Positions 32,692 through 47,600 are shown, counted from the stretch's first letter. The stretch is DNA of 64,000 nucleotides from Bacteroidota bacterium (GCA_016721435.1 JADKIC010000001.1:62001-126000), one strand, 5' to 3'. Numbers and translations: made by a program. Notes: generated from the letters alone by a model not told the origin.

Positions 32692-34439
32692 TTAATATTT
32701 CACAACTCTTTGAGAGAATACGCTATTGGCATCCCTGACTTCAACCACATAAACCCCGGCATGGAAGTCTTCTCCAAAAATGAGGACGTTTGAACTATTA
32801 ATATATTTTTCTTCGTGTAAAAGTTGACCTTTTATATTGAATATCCTGATCCTTGCTTCCTTAAGGTCCGTTTCACTGAAATCAATAGTGCAGTTTTTGT
32901 TGAAGGGATTCGGAAATACTTGAATTCCTTTGATCATTCCAGCTTCTTGTAAACCGGTTGTTGTGAAACAGTCATCAAATAAGGATTGAACCACATCAGA
33001 TGCCGATTGCAATTCTGTTACAGAGGGCATATTACTTCCTGCAGTAGAAGTCCTGGTCCAGATCACAGCATCACTCATATAATTTACTTCACCGGGTTGC
33101 ATCGTGAAAGGTCCGCACCCCGTTAAAAACCGACAATCTCCCGGTATTAATCCCGCAGTATTCATCGTCCAGGGTGTAGCGAACAATGAATTGGTGTTGT
33201 CAGGATACATAAAAGTAGTACTACTGGTAGTAGCTCCTGGCCCGGAACCTCTTCCGTTGCCGCCGTAAAACATGGGCAAACTGTCGAGCCAGATTCCCTG
33301 TAGGTAGTAGTAGTACCCGTTTGTTGTATTGGGATTACCGTTAGGATAATTATTTAAATTATAATAATGGATAAATGAACTCATGGTTATTGATTCACCC
33401 GGTTCATCTACCATTCCGTCATGATCGTTGTCGGTATTATCATTTAAGTCTGCCAATGGGCCATTTAATATATCCACTCCTGCAGCAGGAGGAAGCAATC
33501 CATAACCGGAAACACCGTCATCATCGGCATCGCCATTGTAAACATACCCCAGACTTCGGGTCACATCACAACCCACATAATCATCGGAGGCATTGCCTAA
33601 ATCGGGATCTGCCCAGATGCCAGCATGAGTTTGAAAAAGTGTACTGCTGCTACGATTGATGATTTGATATTTATAGAAAGTGGTATTGTTAACTGCAGAA
33701 TTGGAGGAACTATAGGCGTAGGCCAACGCCCTCACTTCAATCCCAATGGGTCCACTATTGGTCTCGGTTTTTATGTTTCCAATATCGTTAAAAACCCACC
33801 AAATGGCTTTATCTCCAAACACGTAATTTTCGCACAGGAATCCTCCTGTTTGCGGATCTATTGGATAACTACCGGAAAAATTGAAGTAGGGATAATCTCC
33901 AAGCTGAGGATCATACTGTCCATCGTTATTGAAATCAAAAAGGGGGCAAGATAGGGCAGTTGGAAATTAGGCACGTTCCCGTTTCCGGGCCAGTTATTGA
34001 TGTTATTTGTGGCTGGACCACCACTGATGAAACTTAGTACTTCATTTTTGGTAATGGGGAAGAGTAGATCGAAGTCATTACATACATTGTTGGAAACGGA
34101 AATTGTCCCTGAGGTCGGGTCTTTACTAATAGGACCGGGCCAGTAATCATTTGCTCCTTGTTGCCTGTATTGTTGAGCCGCCACTAAAATCTGATTGGCC
34201 GCATCCATTCCGCCAATCCAGAAACTGCCGGCATACATTGCATTCTTGCCACTGCCAATGGGTACCTCATAGTGAGGTGTTTGCAGTAGAGTGTCATTCC
34301 ATAAATCTCCACCATTTAATATTCTTGCTCTGACATTGTTAATGTCGAGATCCATTTGAGCAGTGGGTGACGGACACATCTGTGCTGGCAGAACGAAATT
34401 TAAAAATGAAAACAGGGCGGTAGTTAGAAATTTTTTCAT
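32692..34439 (-). CDS. T9SS surface protein of the CPSPTAQMDLDINNVRARILNGGD family (one frameshift)
   Basis: About 582 residues when restored. ATG 34439 gives MKKFLTTALFSFLNFVLPAQ, a signal peptide, preferred over an upstream start. The mature start MCPSPTAQMDLDINNVRARI is a hallmark I know from many Bacteroidota secreted proteins, with YAGSFWIGGMDA and a large beta-rich middle rich in Asn, Asp and Tyr. Residues near 230-330 hold Asp-rich loops (DNDHDGMVDEPGES) that may bind calcium. A T9SS sorting domain ends it (VFPNPFNKNCTIDF to FSQRVVKY). The frame breaks near 33948 in a run of A and G (minus: CCC-TTTTTGATTTC). Function unknown. Confidence 0.82.
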
Positions 34440-34585
34440 GCGTTTTATAACTAATAATCCATTTATAAAAGTAGTCAAAATAGTAGTGCTGAAACTTGAT
34501 CTATATCATATTATATTAACAGAAAACCTGATTCGCTGTGTTGAACTGGCACTCAGGAAGGGACCTGCACTACTGGTTTATGTAC

Positions 34586-34593
34586 TATTTTTG
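34586..34593 (+). promoter_or_regulatory. Putative -7 box of the WD40 gene
   Basis: TATTTTTG is a perfect TAnnTTTG and ends just four bases before ATG 34598, so the transcript may be leaderless or nearly so. Confidence 0.45.
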
Positions 34594-34597
34594 TTCC

Positions 34598-35500
34598 ATG
34601 CATTTATCACTTTTACATCGATTTACCGGCCATACCGGTTCTGTCTACAGTCTTGAATCCGGGCCTGAACCTGATACTTTCTTTTCCGGAGCCGGGGATA
34701 AAGTGGTGGCGAAATGGAATTTAAATCTAAAAGCCGATGGTGACCTCATTGCTCGGGCGTTGGATGCGGTGTATTCTTTGAAGTATTTGAAAAGTAAAAA
34801 TCAACTCTTGCTTGGGCAGGGAAAGGGAGGCGTTCATGTTATTGATCTCGCCGGTAATAAAGAGTTGCGTTTGCTTCAATTGCACGAGGGCCTGTTTTTA
34901 GCATTGGTTTTTGTTCACACATCATTTGCTGTTTACTTTGGGAGGAGATGGTGTTGTCGCCATTTTAAATGAAAGTGATTTTTCTGTGGTGCAACGGTTA
35001 CGGATTACCGAAAAGAAGTTGCGTGCGATTTCATTTCATCCAGACGGTGATCTGGCACTACTGGGTTGTGGCGACGGCAGTATTGTTTTATTGGAATTGC
35101 CTACACTTAAAATACTTGATCGCTTTCAGGCACATGCCTTGATTTTTCAGTGAACGCCCTTTGCTTTTCTCCGGATAGCAGATCATTTTTAAGCGGATCC
35201 CGCGACGCACACCTTCATTTATATGAAACGGCTTCTTTGAAATTAATGGAAGCTATTCCTGCTCATAATTTTTCAATCTATGATATCGCATTTGATCCTT
35301 CAGGGATGTTTTTTGCAACTGCCAGCCGGGATAAAACAGTAAAGACATGGGACTTTAGTACAATGGGCGTGTTAGAAAGGTTAGAAGGTAACGATGGAAA
35401 AGGGCATATTAATTCTGTCAATAAACTACTGTGGTTGGAAAATGGAACACTCCTTTCCGCCGGTGATGATCGCGCCATACAAGCCTGGGTGAGAAAGTAG
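34598..35500 (+). CDS. WD40-repeat protein (frameshifts)
   Basis: About 300 residues when restored. ATG 34598 starts MHLSLLHRFTGHTGSVYSL, a first WD40 blade. Further blades include GDKVVAKWNL, GGDGVVAILNESDFSV, GCGDGSIVLLEL, GSRDAHLHLYE and ASRDKTVKTWDFST, making about seven, enough for one propeller. No signal peptide, so it is cytoplasmic. Frames break near 34890, 34915 and 35147 (AT-runs lacking one base). WD40 proteins act as interaction platforms. No partner is evident here; it is convergent with the giant subtilase gene. Confidence 0.8.
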
Positions 35501-35607
35501 GAAAAAGCAGGTCCATTTCTTTAATGTAAAGGTTTAGCCTTAAAGGAAGGGGTATTTCTCGTACTTCAAATAGATCCGGTATTTTATTTTTCGTCCTACT
35601 GAATAAA

Positions 35608-35640
35608 AAAAGCCCCGGTGATCTGATCAACGGGGCTTTT
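35608..35640. terminator. Bidirectional terminator
   Basis: AAAAGCCCCG (35608-35617) and CGGGGCTTTT (35631-35640) form a perfect 10-base-pair stem with A and T runs on each side. It serves both the WD40 gene and the convergent giant gene. Confidence 0.85.
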
Positions 35641-35656
35641 AATTTCAATGGGCAAT

Positions 35657-38600
35657 TTAATTGACCATAAGGATTAACTGTTGTTGTTTGCCCTGCATTT
35701 CTACTATTAAATGATAGATGCCGGCAGCGTAATGTTCAATGTTCACCTGATCTATGTTTTCACCGATAACCGATACACCTTCTTTGAAATACATTGTTCT
35801 TCCTGTAACGTCGGTAATGCGTAAACGGTAGTCGCTGCTTTCGGGTGCATCGAATTTCACCGTTACCTGTCCATTGGCCGGATTCGGGAACATATTCAGA
35901 TTGATCACATTACTGGTATTGTCAAACCTTACACAATTATTGATATTGATACCACTCCGACTTCTTATCGGACTGTTTCCACAATCATTGGAAGTGACAA
36001 GTTGTAACACCTGATTGGTCATAGGTGTGCCTGACCACTGAACAGAGATGTTCTTGGTGCCTTGTCCAATGGCCACCGTGCCGCCACCGGATAACGTCCA
36101 GTTGTATACGGAAGCACCAGTCACTGTTGGCACACTGAAATCATCCATGGTGTTTGTACAGACATTCAGTGAACTATAGCTGATCGACGCTGCTTGTGCA
36201 GGATGCCCAGTTACCGTAATTGTCCGTGGAGCACTCATACCACAACTGTTTACAGATCGTACAGTAATGACCGACGTAGCGAAAATGTTAAAGTCAGCTG
36301 CTATGGTGGAGGTGCCTTGTCCGGAACTAATTGATCCATTACTGAGCGTCCAGCTATAGGTGTTAGCATTCACTACGGATGGAACGAAGTAGGATGATCC
36401 GGTTGTATTGCAGAGACCGTTTTTAAGTCCGGATATGGTGGTGGGCGTTCCGGGCAAGTTGAGTTGTAGGGTTTTCAAACGCAGAGGACTTGTTCCGCAA
36501 GCATTGGATGCAGATACACTCATTGTTCCTCCGGTATAGCCTGCATTAACCTGCGCGCTGACGATATTAGTTCCTGAACCTGATGTAATACTCATCCCTG
36601 CCGGAGGAGTCCACGAGTAAGAGGAGGCTCTGGCAACAGGCGCAATGGAATAGGTGATGACGTCACCCGGGCATAGTTTTCCGGCTCCTGAAATGGATGG
36701 AGGGGTAACCGGAGCAGCAACCTGTAAGTCAATAGTACGGCATGCACTCGCACCCGTTACACAACCTGAGGCCCCATATACACAAGCCTGACCACTGATA
36801 CCCGCCTGTATACTAATGTTGGTCCAGCTCATCAGGATATTTCTGGTGCCTTGACCTGCAGTGATAATACATCCTGAAGGAACTGTCCAAACATAGGAGG
36901 TAGCACCCGGAATAGAATCAACACTCAGTACAACAGCACCGTTAATACCGCTCTGACATCCAACCGTTGCACCACTGCTGCTGATAGGGCCGGCAGATCC
37001 AACAACTACATTGGACGCGCTACTCACAAGATTTCCATTGACATAGCTGACTAAATAATTGGATGGTTGTACCATCTGTAAGTTGGAGGGAACAAGGGTG
37101 TAATTACCTGCAGGAATCGTTGGTGTGTTAACAACCACATTGTTGTTGTCAAGAATGGTATAGCTCGGTCCGCCGGTTACCAGATTGCTGTCTAGATCAT
37201 TGTATCTGTAACCATCAATGGTTGAAGTATACACCGGAGTTGCACCGCTGCAATCAATACTGGTATCATTTGCAGTAACTGTTAATGGCGCAGGAATAAT
37301 CGTCAATGAACCGAGTTCATAGGTCACATCGAAATTTTCCGAGAGCAATGCCCCGGGAACAATGGAGTGTACGCCCACATTTATTCCGGTAATCATACTG
37401 ATGGAATTAAAAGTCAGTGAATCGCCTTCCGGTGCATCCACATCATCTTCATCAATAATGACTATTAAATCATCTTCAGTGGTGGTGTCAGATACTGTTT
37501 CGCCGTTCACCAATGCTCTTCCATTTACGAGGGCACGGGCATTCACTAACGCTCTTCCGTTTACTAATGCTCTTCCATTTACAAGTGCTCTTGCATTTAC
37601 CAGTGCACGTCCGTTTACTAACGCTCGTGCATTAACGAGAACTGCAGTGTCCGGATCTTCCTGGAAGTTGAATATAGAAGCAACAGCTACATCTACAACC
37701 CTTGCTGTATCGATCGTGAAAGAACCATTCACCAATGCTCTTGCATTTACCAATGCACGTGCGTTGACCAATGCTCTCGCACTTGCCATACAACTTAAAT
37801 TTTCAATATCAGCATTTACCAATGCCCTTCCATTCACCAATGCTCTTGCATCAACAAGTGCGATTTCACTGGCGAGATCAATTTCGTGTGAGGTTTTGAG
37901 ATTATTGAAGAAGCTCACTTGTTCTGCCGTCGTGATAAGCGAATCAGGATAAGTATAGGTGAAGTTTACTGATTCAATCCGATCGCCATAAGTAATGGTT
38001 GTGTCGTTTGGAGTAATGATAACCGGCATTTTCTTCACTTCAAGCAAACCGTTTACAAACTGGTAATTGTAGAGCGTCTGTAATACTTGTGATGCTGGTA
38101 GTGATAAGTCGGTAACATTGGAAGCGGCCTGAATGAAGTATAAACCTACATTGCTACCTGTTGTTGCAGGACTCGTGAATGTAATATTGTTTTCAAGACC
38201 AAGATCAGCTAAGGTAAGTCCGGCTTCCAATAAGGATTGCCCGTTTACAGTAACCGTTGCACTGAAATCCGGTATTTGTTCACCGTACTTTTTCGACTTA
38301 CTATCGGCGGTAATCACAACATTAGAAATGGGAGCTCCGATGAGATAGATAGTATCTGATACACCACCATCAAGGCCACTTGGGCTGATTGGCGGATTGT
38401 AAAGTCTTAAAGGAGGATTCCCCAGGAATGGAGGTATGATCACACTCAATGTAGTAGACGACAATGTTGTTGCAGGAATGGTATCATACTTAAAGATGAC
38501 AGCGGTGTTATCATTGAAGTATTTACCTCCGATGATGACTTCAACCGTATCCGTGCCCGGAACTAATATATTATTGGACAGTGCATGCGTGAGAAGAATA

Positions 38601-41600
38601 GGAGACGGTGCAGCTAACGTTTTTAATGCAGTGTCCGCCTGAATGAAACCATAACCTGATTCTATATCATAACCCGATCCATACATGTCAATAGCTGTAG
38701 TTTGTAATACAGTCCTCATCTGATCGGGAGTAAAAGTGGCACCATTATGAAATTTATTCTTTGCATTCATTAACAAGGCTGCAACCCCGGCTGCATGTGG
38801 TGCCGCACAGGATGTTCCAAAGAAGTTCGGGAAAGCGTCACCGTCAATATTCTGACCACCCAGAGGAACAGTAGTGTTGACTCCATTAGGTGCAGTGAGA
38901 TCCGGTTTATTACGGTCAATACCATTCATTAAGTGTCCTCCTCTGAAGAGAAAGAAGCTACCGTTGGTGGATTAACGCCATAAACTGGTGTGTTGGAGTA
39001 AAGCACAGCACCAACAGAGATGGCTCCGGTAGCATTTGCTTGTCCAACAATAGTCGAAGTTCCCTGATTATGTTCATTGATAGTGGCATCACCACGGAAA
39101 ACGATATACTTAATCTTCACATTTCCTGTTCCGCTTTTTCTTGTGATCATGATATTGGCCTGAGTATTTCCACTAACAGTAAACGGAAGTACTTCAAAAG
39201 GATCTTTCCAATGATTGTTACGGTTGAATCCGAACAGAATAGCTCCACTGTTATTTACAAGATATATATCAAAATCATTCAGCGCTCCGGGTTGTTGTCC
39301 CAATGAATAGAACGCATCTTCCCATTGTAACACGATGGTATAGGATCCGGCTTTCAGACTTACATTTTGATATAAATCACCACCGCCGAAATCATGTGCG
39401 AATCCGGTAAATCCTGATGGTGCAGGTACCGGATTAAATGTCCCCTCGTAAGAAGCACTTCCGAAATTACCTGCCGCCGTGAAATAACTCACGCCATTTG
39501 CTGCAACTTCATCTACCGCTTGAGAAACCACTCCGTCAGTGAAATACGGCTCAGTAATAAAGGTGACATCGTCAACGATGATATCACATCCTATGCTGTC
39601 GAGTGCCTTAATACCTTCTGCAAAATTTCCGGGACTTATAAATCCGGAATGGAAGGCAAGTTCTGCTTTAGGCGCAATGTCATGCAGAATCTGCAGCATC
39701 GCTCTTCCTTCATCTGATCTTCTTCCATAAGGGAATTCCTGTAGAACTGTGATCGGTTTATTATTATTTGGATTTCCCGGTCCCGGCAAATCATAGTTAT
39801 TAACATCCGCATTGGCAGGGCCGACCAAACTTCGTGTTATAAGAATCAGAGATCACACCAATTTTTACACCTTCTCCAAATACATTCCATGCCAGACGTG
39901 CTGTATCTGATCGCATGGATTTATCTCCAAGCGAAGCAGTAAGTCCGGTATTGATGGCAAGTTCTTGCAGATCTAAACTGGAGACAGCCGGATAGTTAGG
40001 ACGCACATAATTGATCAAGGAAGGTAGCGAATCGAGTTTGGTCAGATTCATAATCGGAATTAATCCTGTTATGATGAACGTGGTGTCTCCGTTGTCAATA
40101 AAGTCTGACATGCCATACGGTGGTGTCTGAAGCAGCGCAAACAATGAGTCATAATAGCCAATGTTGGCAATAACTTCAATAAGTACTTTGGTGCTGTCAA
40201 GCAGGTAAACGGTATTGTTAGTTGTTACGGTATCCGCGATGGTTGAGTCTGTAGGCAATTGTGTGAGCTCAGAACCGATAATGTTCGGTACCTCACCACC
40301 GGGAGGAGGTGTATAGTAGGGGATAATACAGGGGTTGACTTCCATGACAAGCGTAAACGATGCACTGCTGAAGCAGGTGTTATTCGCATTGTTTGTAACT
40401 GTTACACCATAAGTGCCTGCTGTTGTAACCGTCAATGAATCATTTGTTTCATTTCCCGGTGACCATAAATAGGAATAATCACCTGTAGTGACAGTAGTGA
40501 ATATTACCTCACCTCCATCAGGACAGAGTACACTGCTGGCAATGATTGTTGCATCCGGTAATGGCGTGGTGGAAATGGTAAAGCTTGTATCTGTTAAACA
40601 ATCGTTAAACAGAACAGAAAGTGTATAATTTCCCGGTTCCAGATTGATGAAAATACCTGAGTTGTTTCCAACATCATATCCATTCGGTCCTGTAAGTGTA
40701 AACAGGTCATTCGGACCCTCAGGGCTACCACCTTGTAATTCTCCTCCCATGAAATAATTGGCATTTACCGAGCCATCATTCACACCGGAGCAGGATGCCG
40801 GATTAATTGCCAAATTGCTCAGATCAAATGGAGCATAAAAAGATAAAGTAACATCATCGCTGTAGGTACAACCTGCATCATCAGTAACGGTTACTGTATA
40901 GGTAGTTGTTGAAGAGGGATTAACAGATATTCCTTGTGTCAGTTCGCTGTTGCTCCATAGATAAGAGGAAAAGCCTGGGCTGGCACTGAAAGTAACTGTG
41001 TTGCCGGTACAAGTGATCCAGTTGAAGCTGGGACCGGCACTCACCGCAGGATTAGTAATACTAAATACTTCGCTGACTCCGGTACATCCGCCTTCTGTTA
41101 CCGAAACGGTATAGTCTCCAATTAGAGAAGCATTGAGTGTACTGTTTGAAGAACCATCGGACCATAAATAGGTATCATACGTTGCAGGTATGGTTGAGCC
41201 AATCGCAACTGCGTCCAATTCATTCCAGTCAAGTACTGCCGGTGAATTTATCGCAATACGTACTTCGGATACAGGGAACGCTGTTAATGGAAATGAAATG
41301 TGTAATTTACGTGCAATATCCGGTAAAGCTCCGGCCGTATTCGTATAAACGGCCTGGTAGAGGCTGGTATATGGATTTTTTACATAAACAGTATCTATGG
41401 ATCCTGTGCTATAAGTTTCGAAAATATCAATGAAGTTAATCGGTACAGGGTTCAGGAATTCAAGTTCTATAAATTCACGCTGATTGTCCTGGCCCAATAT
41501 AGACCATGCATTTCCATCATCTCCATAATTCGGATACACATTGTGTGAACCCAGTATTTGACTGGCAGAAAATGGATTTGTTCCGGTAGAGTATTCACTG

Positions 41601-44600
41601 CTGAAATCAATAACATTGTCGGCATAACGTAATGAAGTGATTTCTTCTACACTTAAAACGATACTGTCAGCCGTACAGGAAGAAAGGAAGGGAGCCTCAA
41701 CGGAGGTAATTAAAGGAAGATTTGCTACAGAAGTTACTTCATCAATTTGCTCATCACAATCATCATCAATACCATTGAAACAAGTTCCGCTGCTCCGGGA
41801 TAGGCAGTAATGGCTGCATCATTACAATCATCGAAGCTTAATACATAAGAAGGTGGCTGTGCATATGACAAGGTGGTGAAGTTGAAATCTCCATGGCCAT
41901 CGCCGTCATTATCGGCATAATAGGTTTGATCAACAAGTCCTGCCGGGAAATAATTGTTAAGTGAATTCGCTCCGCCAAATGCACCGGCATCATTCCGGGT
42001 TCCATTCAGGTCGTTGTATAACGGATTCGGATCACCGCCATTGATCGCATCACTATTGTCAAGCAAAGATCCGTTTAATGCAATGGATGATGTTGATGTA
42101 TGTTTATTCGTAGTGTCTGCAACGAAATTAGTAAATCCACTTGCGCCTTGCGTAGTGTAGTTGTATTGGAACGGGTCAAAAGTAACATCACCGGGATTCC
42201 ACAAACCGTATTTACTATTAATACAAAGATTGTTTCTTACTTCAATAAAGAAGGCCGGTCCAATCTGGAAAAACATTCCGGCTCCACCGGCATCATCGTT
42301 GATGGTATTATTGATACAGGAATTTTTTCCGGGGCCACCCTGTTTTAAACTTCTGAAGTAAAGGATCGCATTGGTATTTCCATGTGTTCTTAAGAAGTTA
42401 TTGGCGATATGCAGGTATTGTGTATTTCCCCAAAACGCTATCGTACGTCCGCCGCCTTGTACATCAAAGTGGTTTCCGATAATGTGAATGCTGTCATCCG
42501 TCGCGGTATTGGAACTATATACGTTTGTGATTTCATAATATCCCGCAACGGTTTGCTGTATGTAATTCCCAATCCATGCACCACGATGAAGTGTCATCAT
42601 GGTTTGTCCGCTAAAATTGAAGATCGAATCATTTTCGACCCTTAGATTTTGATTGATGACCGTACCAAGAATTTGTCCCGTGATTTTACTGTTTGCAATT
42701 CGCTCACCTATAGCACTACTTCCGCTGTCGGATACAGTACCGGTAATATCCGCTTCAAGAATTTCATAGCCGTTTACCAAAGTTACATTTCCCTGTACCG
42801 CGTATTTAGTACCCGGCGTTGCACTGTGAAAATGAAGGTTGATTTTTGAAGGAGCGTAAATATCTTCTACAAAGGGTAATCCGCCTGAACGAGGGTAAAT
42901 TAAAATGGTATCACCATCTGTAGCTGCAGTAAGCGCAGCATTGATGGTGGTGTAAGCACCGTTTAGACCGTTTTCTTCAACGATTAAAACAGTAGGGTTT
43001 ACAGCACAGTTTAAGCTAAAAATGGCACCGGCATCTTTACCTGCACCCCAATTGGTATTAGAATAAGAAACATTATCAACCTGTATACAAGTTAACACGG
43101 GATTATTTAATGCTAAGAACCCGGTAAAATTTGTGTTGTTGCCATTCTGTACATTCAATGAGGTTAATTGATTTGAATTACAATTCAAAAAATAAAGGGC
43201 TGTGCTTGCAGAAAAATCAAGGCTTGTTATATTATTATTGTAACAATCTACATATTGTAAGGATGTATTGGTTGAAACATCCAAGGTAGCAATCTGATTA
43301 CTTTCGCAAAATAGAGCTGTTAATAAGGTATTGGTGGAAATATCCAATATTGTTAACTGATTGCCATGACAGTATAGGTCAGTTAAGGCGGTGTTTGCAG
43401 AAACATTTAAACTGGTAAGCTGATTAGCTCCGCATCTTAGCAGAACCAATCCTAAATTGTTACTTACATCCAAACCGGACAGTTGGTTGCTTGTTGCATC
43501 AAGATGTGTTAATAATGTATTGCTGCTTACATTAAGAGTGGTTAAAGCGTTGCCCGAGCAATTTAATTGGGTCAATGATACAAATGCTTCAATACCTGTT
43601 AAGTTTGATATACCCGCATTAGATACATCGATCGTTCCTGTATAAGTAGCTGCTTCAGAACATTGAATTTCTAAATCACTGTTTGTATTGATTGCCACAT
43701 TGCTAAGTAATGCATTTTTAAAGTTTGCATCGGGAATGTTGACTACACAAGGAGGACAAGCAGTACCTGTAACTACTCCTCCCGGTGCCACCCAGTTTGA
43801 ACTTGTACCATTCAAGGCAAAGTTTTGCAATGTTCCGTTGTATCCATTTGCAGTTGCATCTGTTAAAATATTTTCAGATGAATTATTTACTCCATCATTA
43901 CCCTGGTTGAAATGATATGCAGCAGCTAAACCAACCTGCGAAGAAATTTCGCAACTCATATTGTTTAATACTTCCTGTGCTGAAAGCGTACGCGTCCAAA
44001 CTCTTAATTCGTCAATATTACCATTAAATTCATTAGTGCCCCATGCATTATCCCCAATAACAAGATTAGTATTCCCGCTGCCAATAAAAGCATCAGGCGA
44101 AATATCTGAAGCAACTAAAACACCATCACGGTAAATCTTTCTTGCTTTTGTAACATTATCAAAAGTGCAGGTCCAATGATGCCAGTTAAAATCAGCGGTT
44201 ACACTAGCATTTAAATCATTATAAGCAAAATTGAAAAGAAAGGTAGTGCCACCAGGATTAAATCCAATATGAAGCGTTTGGTTTGGCAACCCGATTCCTC
44301 CTTGGGAAAAAGCAATATCATAATCGGTATTACCGGATTGTTTTAACCACATTTCTACAGAGAATGATTTATTAGAAAGATCTACGCTATTGGTTACAAC
44401 TACTTTGTCATCTGCTCCATCAAAGTTTAATGCGGATGCCGGGTTGGGTATTGGGCAAATAGTACTATAGGTAGCGCCAGCATCTTTTGCTGCACTATAG
44501 TTGGTATTCATATATGTGGGATTATCCACTTGAATACAGGTAAGGGAAAAATTTTGAACTGCATTGAAATACGTTAAACTGGCATTGTTGCCGTTCTGCA

Positions 44601-47600
44601 TATTAAGACTGGTCAATGCATTGGCCGCACAGTTAAAATGAGTCAATCCGGTATTGGCAGAAACATCAAGACTTGTGATGGAATTTAAATGACATTCAAA
44701 GAAAGTCAATCCTGTAAGGCCCGATACATCTAAACTGGAGAGCTGGTTCAAACTGGCGTTTATATTGACAAGTTGTGTGTTGGTAGATAAATCAAGGTTG
44801 GTTAGTTGATTGCCGCCACAGTTCAGAATGCTTAAGCTTGTACATCCTGTAATATTCAGACTGGTGAGGTTGTTCAACAAACAAATTAAAGTTTGTAACG
44901 ATGTGTTCGCACTTACATCCAGGGTGGTTAAAGCATTTTGACGGCAGTCTAATGTAGTCAGCGCGGTGTTGCTGCTTACATTTAAAGTGGAGAGAGAGTT
45001 GCCGTTGCAGATCAATCCTACAACAGATGTAAAAGCTTCTATCCCGGTCAAATCGGCAATCCCTGAATTGGGTACATTAATGGTCCCGTTAAATGCACTT
45101 GCCTCCGTACATTCAATTTCTCCATTTCCATTTGTATTAATTAAGGCGTTACCGACTAATGCTGATTTAAAATTAGCGTCTGGTATGTTTACAGAACACA
45201 GAGGACAAGTGACGCTAAAAGTAGCATTGGCATCTTTTCCCGCCATCCAGGTTGAATTCATGTACGAAGCGTTGTCTACCTGTATGCAAAATAGCAGTGG
45301 ATTACCGGTCGCATCAACATTACCAAGGTTTGTATTGTTGCCGTTTTGTACATTAAGACTTGTAAGAACGTTACCATAGCAGTAAAATTGAGTTAATACT
45401 GTTAGGGTAGATACATCCAGAATGGAAATGGTATTTTGTGCGCAGCTGAGATATTGAAGGTTAGTATTGAGTGAAACATCAAGAGCGATTAAGTCATTAT
45501 TGTCACAATTTAAATGAATCAGGTTTAAATTGTTATTTGTATTAAGAGTTGTAAGACTATTATTCTGGCAATAGAAATGTGTGAGCAGGATATTGGTTGA
45601 AATATCCATCGTGGTCATCGCTGAATTAAAGCTGACATCTAAAAAATGTAAGCAATGTATTATTTATAAGATTAACAACAGACAACTGGTTGTTACTGCA
45701 ATTCAACCCTGAGATTTGAGTAAATGCTTCTATTCCTGTTAAGTCACTAATGCTTAAATTATTTACTGTGATGCTGCCGGTATAAGCTGATGCTTCATAG
45801 CATTCTATTTCACCATTGTTGTTTGCATTAATAAGTAAATTACCCAATAAGGCTGTTTTGAAGTTGGCATCAGGAATTGTTACAATACACCCGCAACCGG
45901 CACCGGGATGAACGTTGCTGTTATTGGGTTCGCAATCAGTATTACTGGTTACTCCACAAGCAACAGGAGGACCTGCACCATAGGTGTCATTATCAGCATC
46001 CGCATATAATAATTGTGTATCATCACAATCTGTGTTGTCAAGAATAAAACCGGATGGAGGACCGTCGCAGGTAATAGCAGTGTTGTTAAGGTCTCCAAAA
46101 CCATCTGAATCAAAATCCTGATAATAAGTTACGAAGGTAAGGCCTTCGTCTGTTAATGCATTACAATCATCATCAATGTCATTGCAGACTTCTGTTGTAC
46201 CTGGATACACTGCTGCATTATTGTCATCACAATCCAGGTTATTGGTAACGTAATCAAATACCGGATTGCAGGAACTAATCGGCGTAGCGAACTGATCACC
46301 GAAATTGTCTCCGTCAAAATCAACATAGTAATCAAGGAAGGTAAGGCCATCATCCGTTAACCCATTACAGTCATCATCAACCCCGTTACAAACTTCGGGA
46401 GCGCCCGGATTAACGGCAGGTTCATTGTCGTCGCAATCGTTAGTTACAGTAGCGGTACCACAAGCAACAGGTGATCCCACACCAAAACCATCCAGATCAT
46501 TGTCCACATAGGTAATCATGTTGTCATTACAATCTGAATTATCCGTGATAAAACCCATCGGTGCGCCATCACAAGTGGAAATAACGAAGAAAGGATCGCC
46601 AAATCCATCCCCATCACTGTCTTGATAATAAGTGGTGAAAGTCAGTCCATCATCTGAAAGACTATTACAGTTATCATCAAAACCATTGCAGACTTCAGTT
46701 GCAGCAGGATTAATTGCATCATTGAAGTCATCACAATCGTCGCTATTGTCAACTCCGCAGGCCACGGGTATGTCACCGCCATAGTTGTCATCATCGACAT
46801 CCAGGTACTGTATTTGTGTGTCATTGCAGTCTGTATTGTTGTCCAACACATAGCCTATGGGTGCACCATTACAAGTACTTTGGGAGACTGCGGGGTTACC
46901 AAAACCATCTCCGTCCATATCCTGATAATACGTGTCAAAGGATAAACCGTCATCCGTAACAAGATTACAGTTGTCGTCAAGGTTATTGCAGACTTCTGTG
47001 GCCGCCGGATTTATAGCTCCATTGTTGTCATCACAGTCGGTATTGTTCGAAACCCCGCAGGCAATAGGAGCACCGGTTCCATAAGTATCACTATCTGCAT
47101 CCAGATAGAGCAATTGTGTATCATCACAATCTGTGTTGTCCAGAATAAACCCTGCAGGCGGCCCGTCACAAGTGTTTTGCGAAACCAATGGATTACCAAA
47201 ACCATCTGTATCCAAATCTTCGTAATAAGTTACGAATGTTAATCCATCATCTGTTAAGCCATTACAGTCATCATCAATCTCATTACAAATTTCAGTTACA
47301 CCGGGGTAAATACTATTGTCGTTATCATTACAGTCATCAGCATTCGCAGCTAATCCTCCCTGTACCACACAAGATGATATTATAAGCGGACCTGCCCCAT
47401 AGCCATCTTCGTCATTATCTGTATAATAATCTAAAGGTATGGAAATAGTAATATCGCTGCCGTTATCTGCACTGGTCACAGCAGGATCACTACTTATTAT
47501 TTTTATTCTAAATCCTGTTCCGGAAATAGCTGAAGGTATGGTGCCATTGATTGTACCTGAAGCTTCCGTCTCCAGCTCTCCGAGATAAGTTTGAGAAGCA

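Noticed and set aside
37362..37952. Plus-strand open frame with repeated FTNAL-type text
   Set aside because: It is the antisense reading of the ALVNGR repeats of the giant subtilase; the repeated look comes from the real frame.
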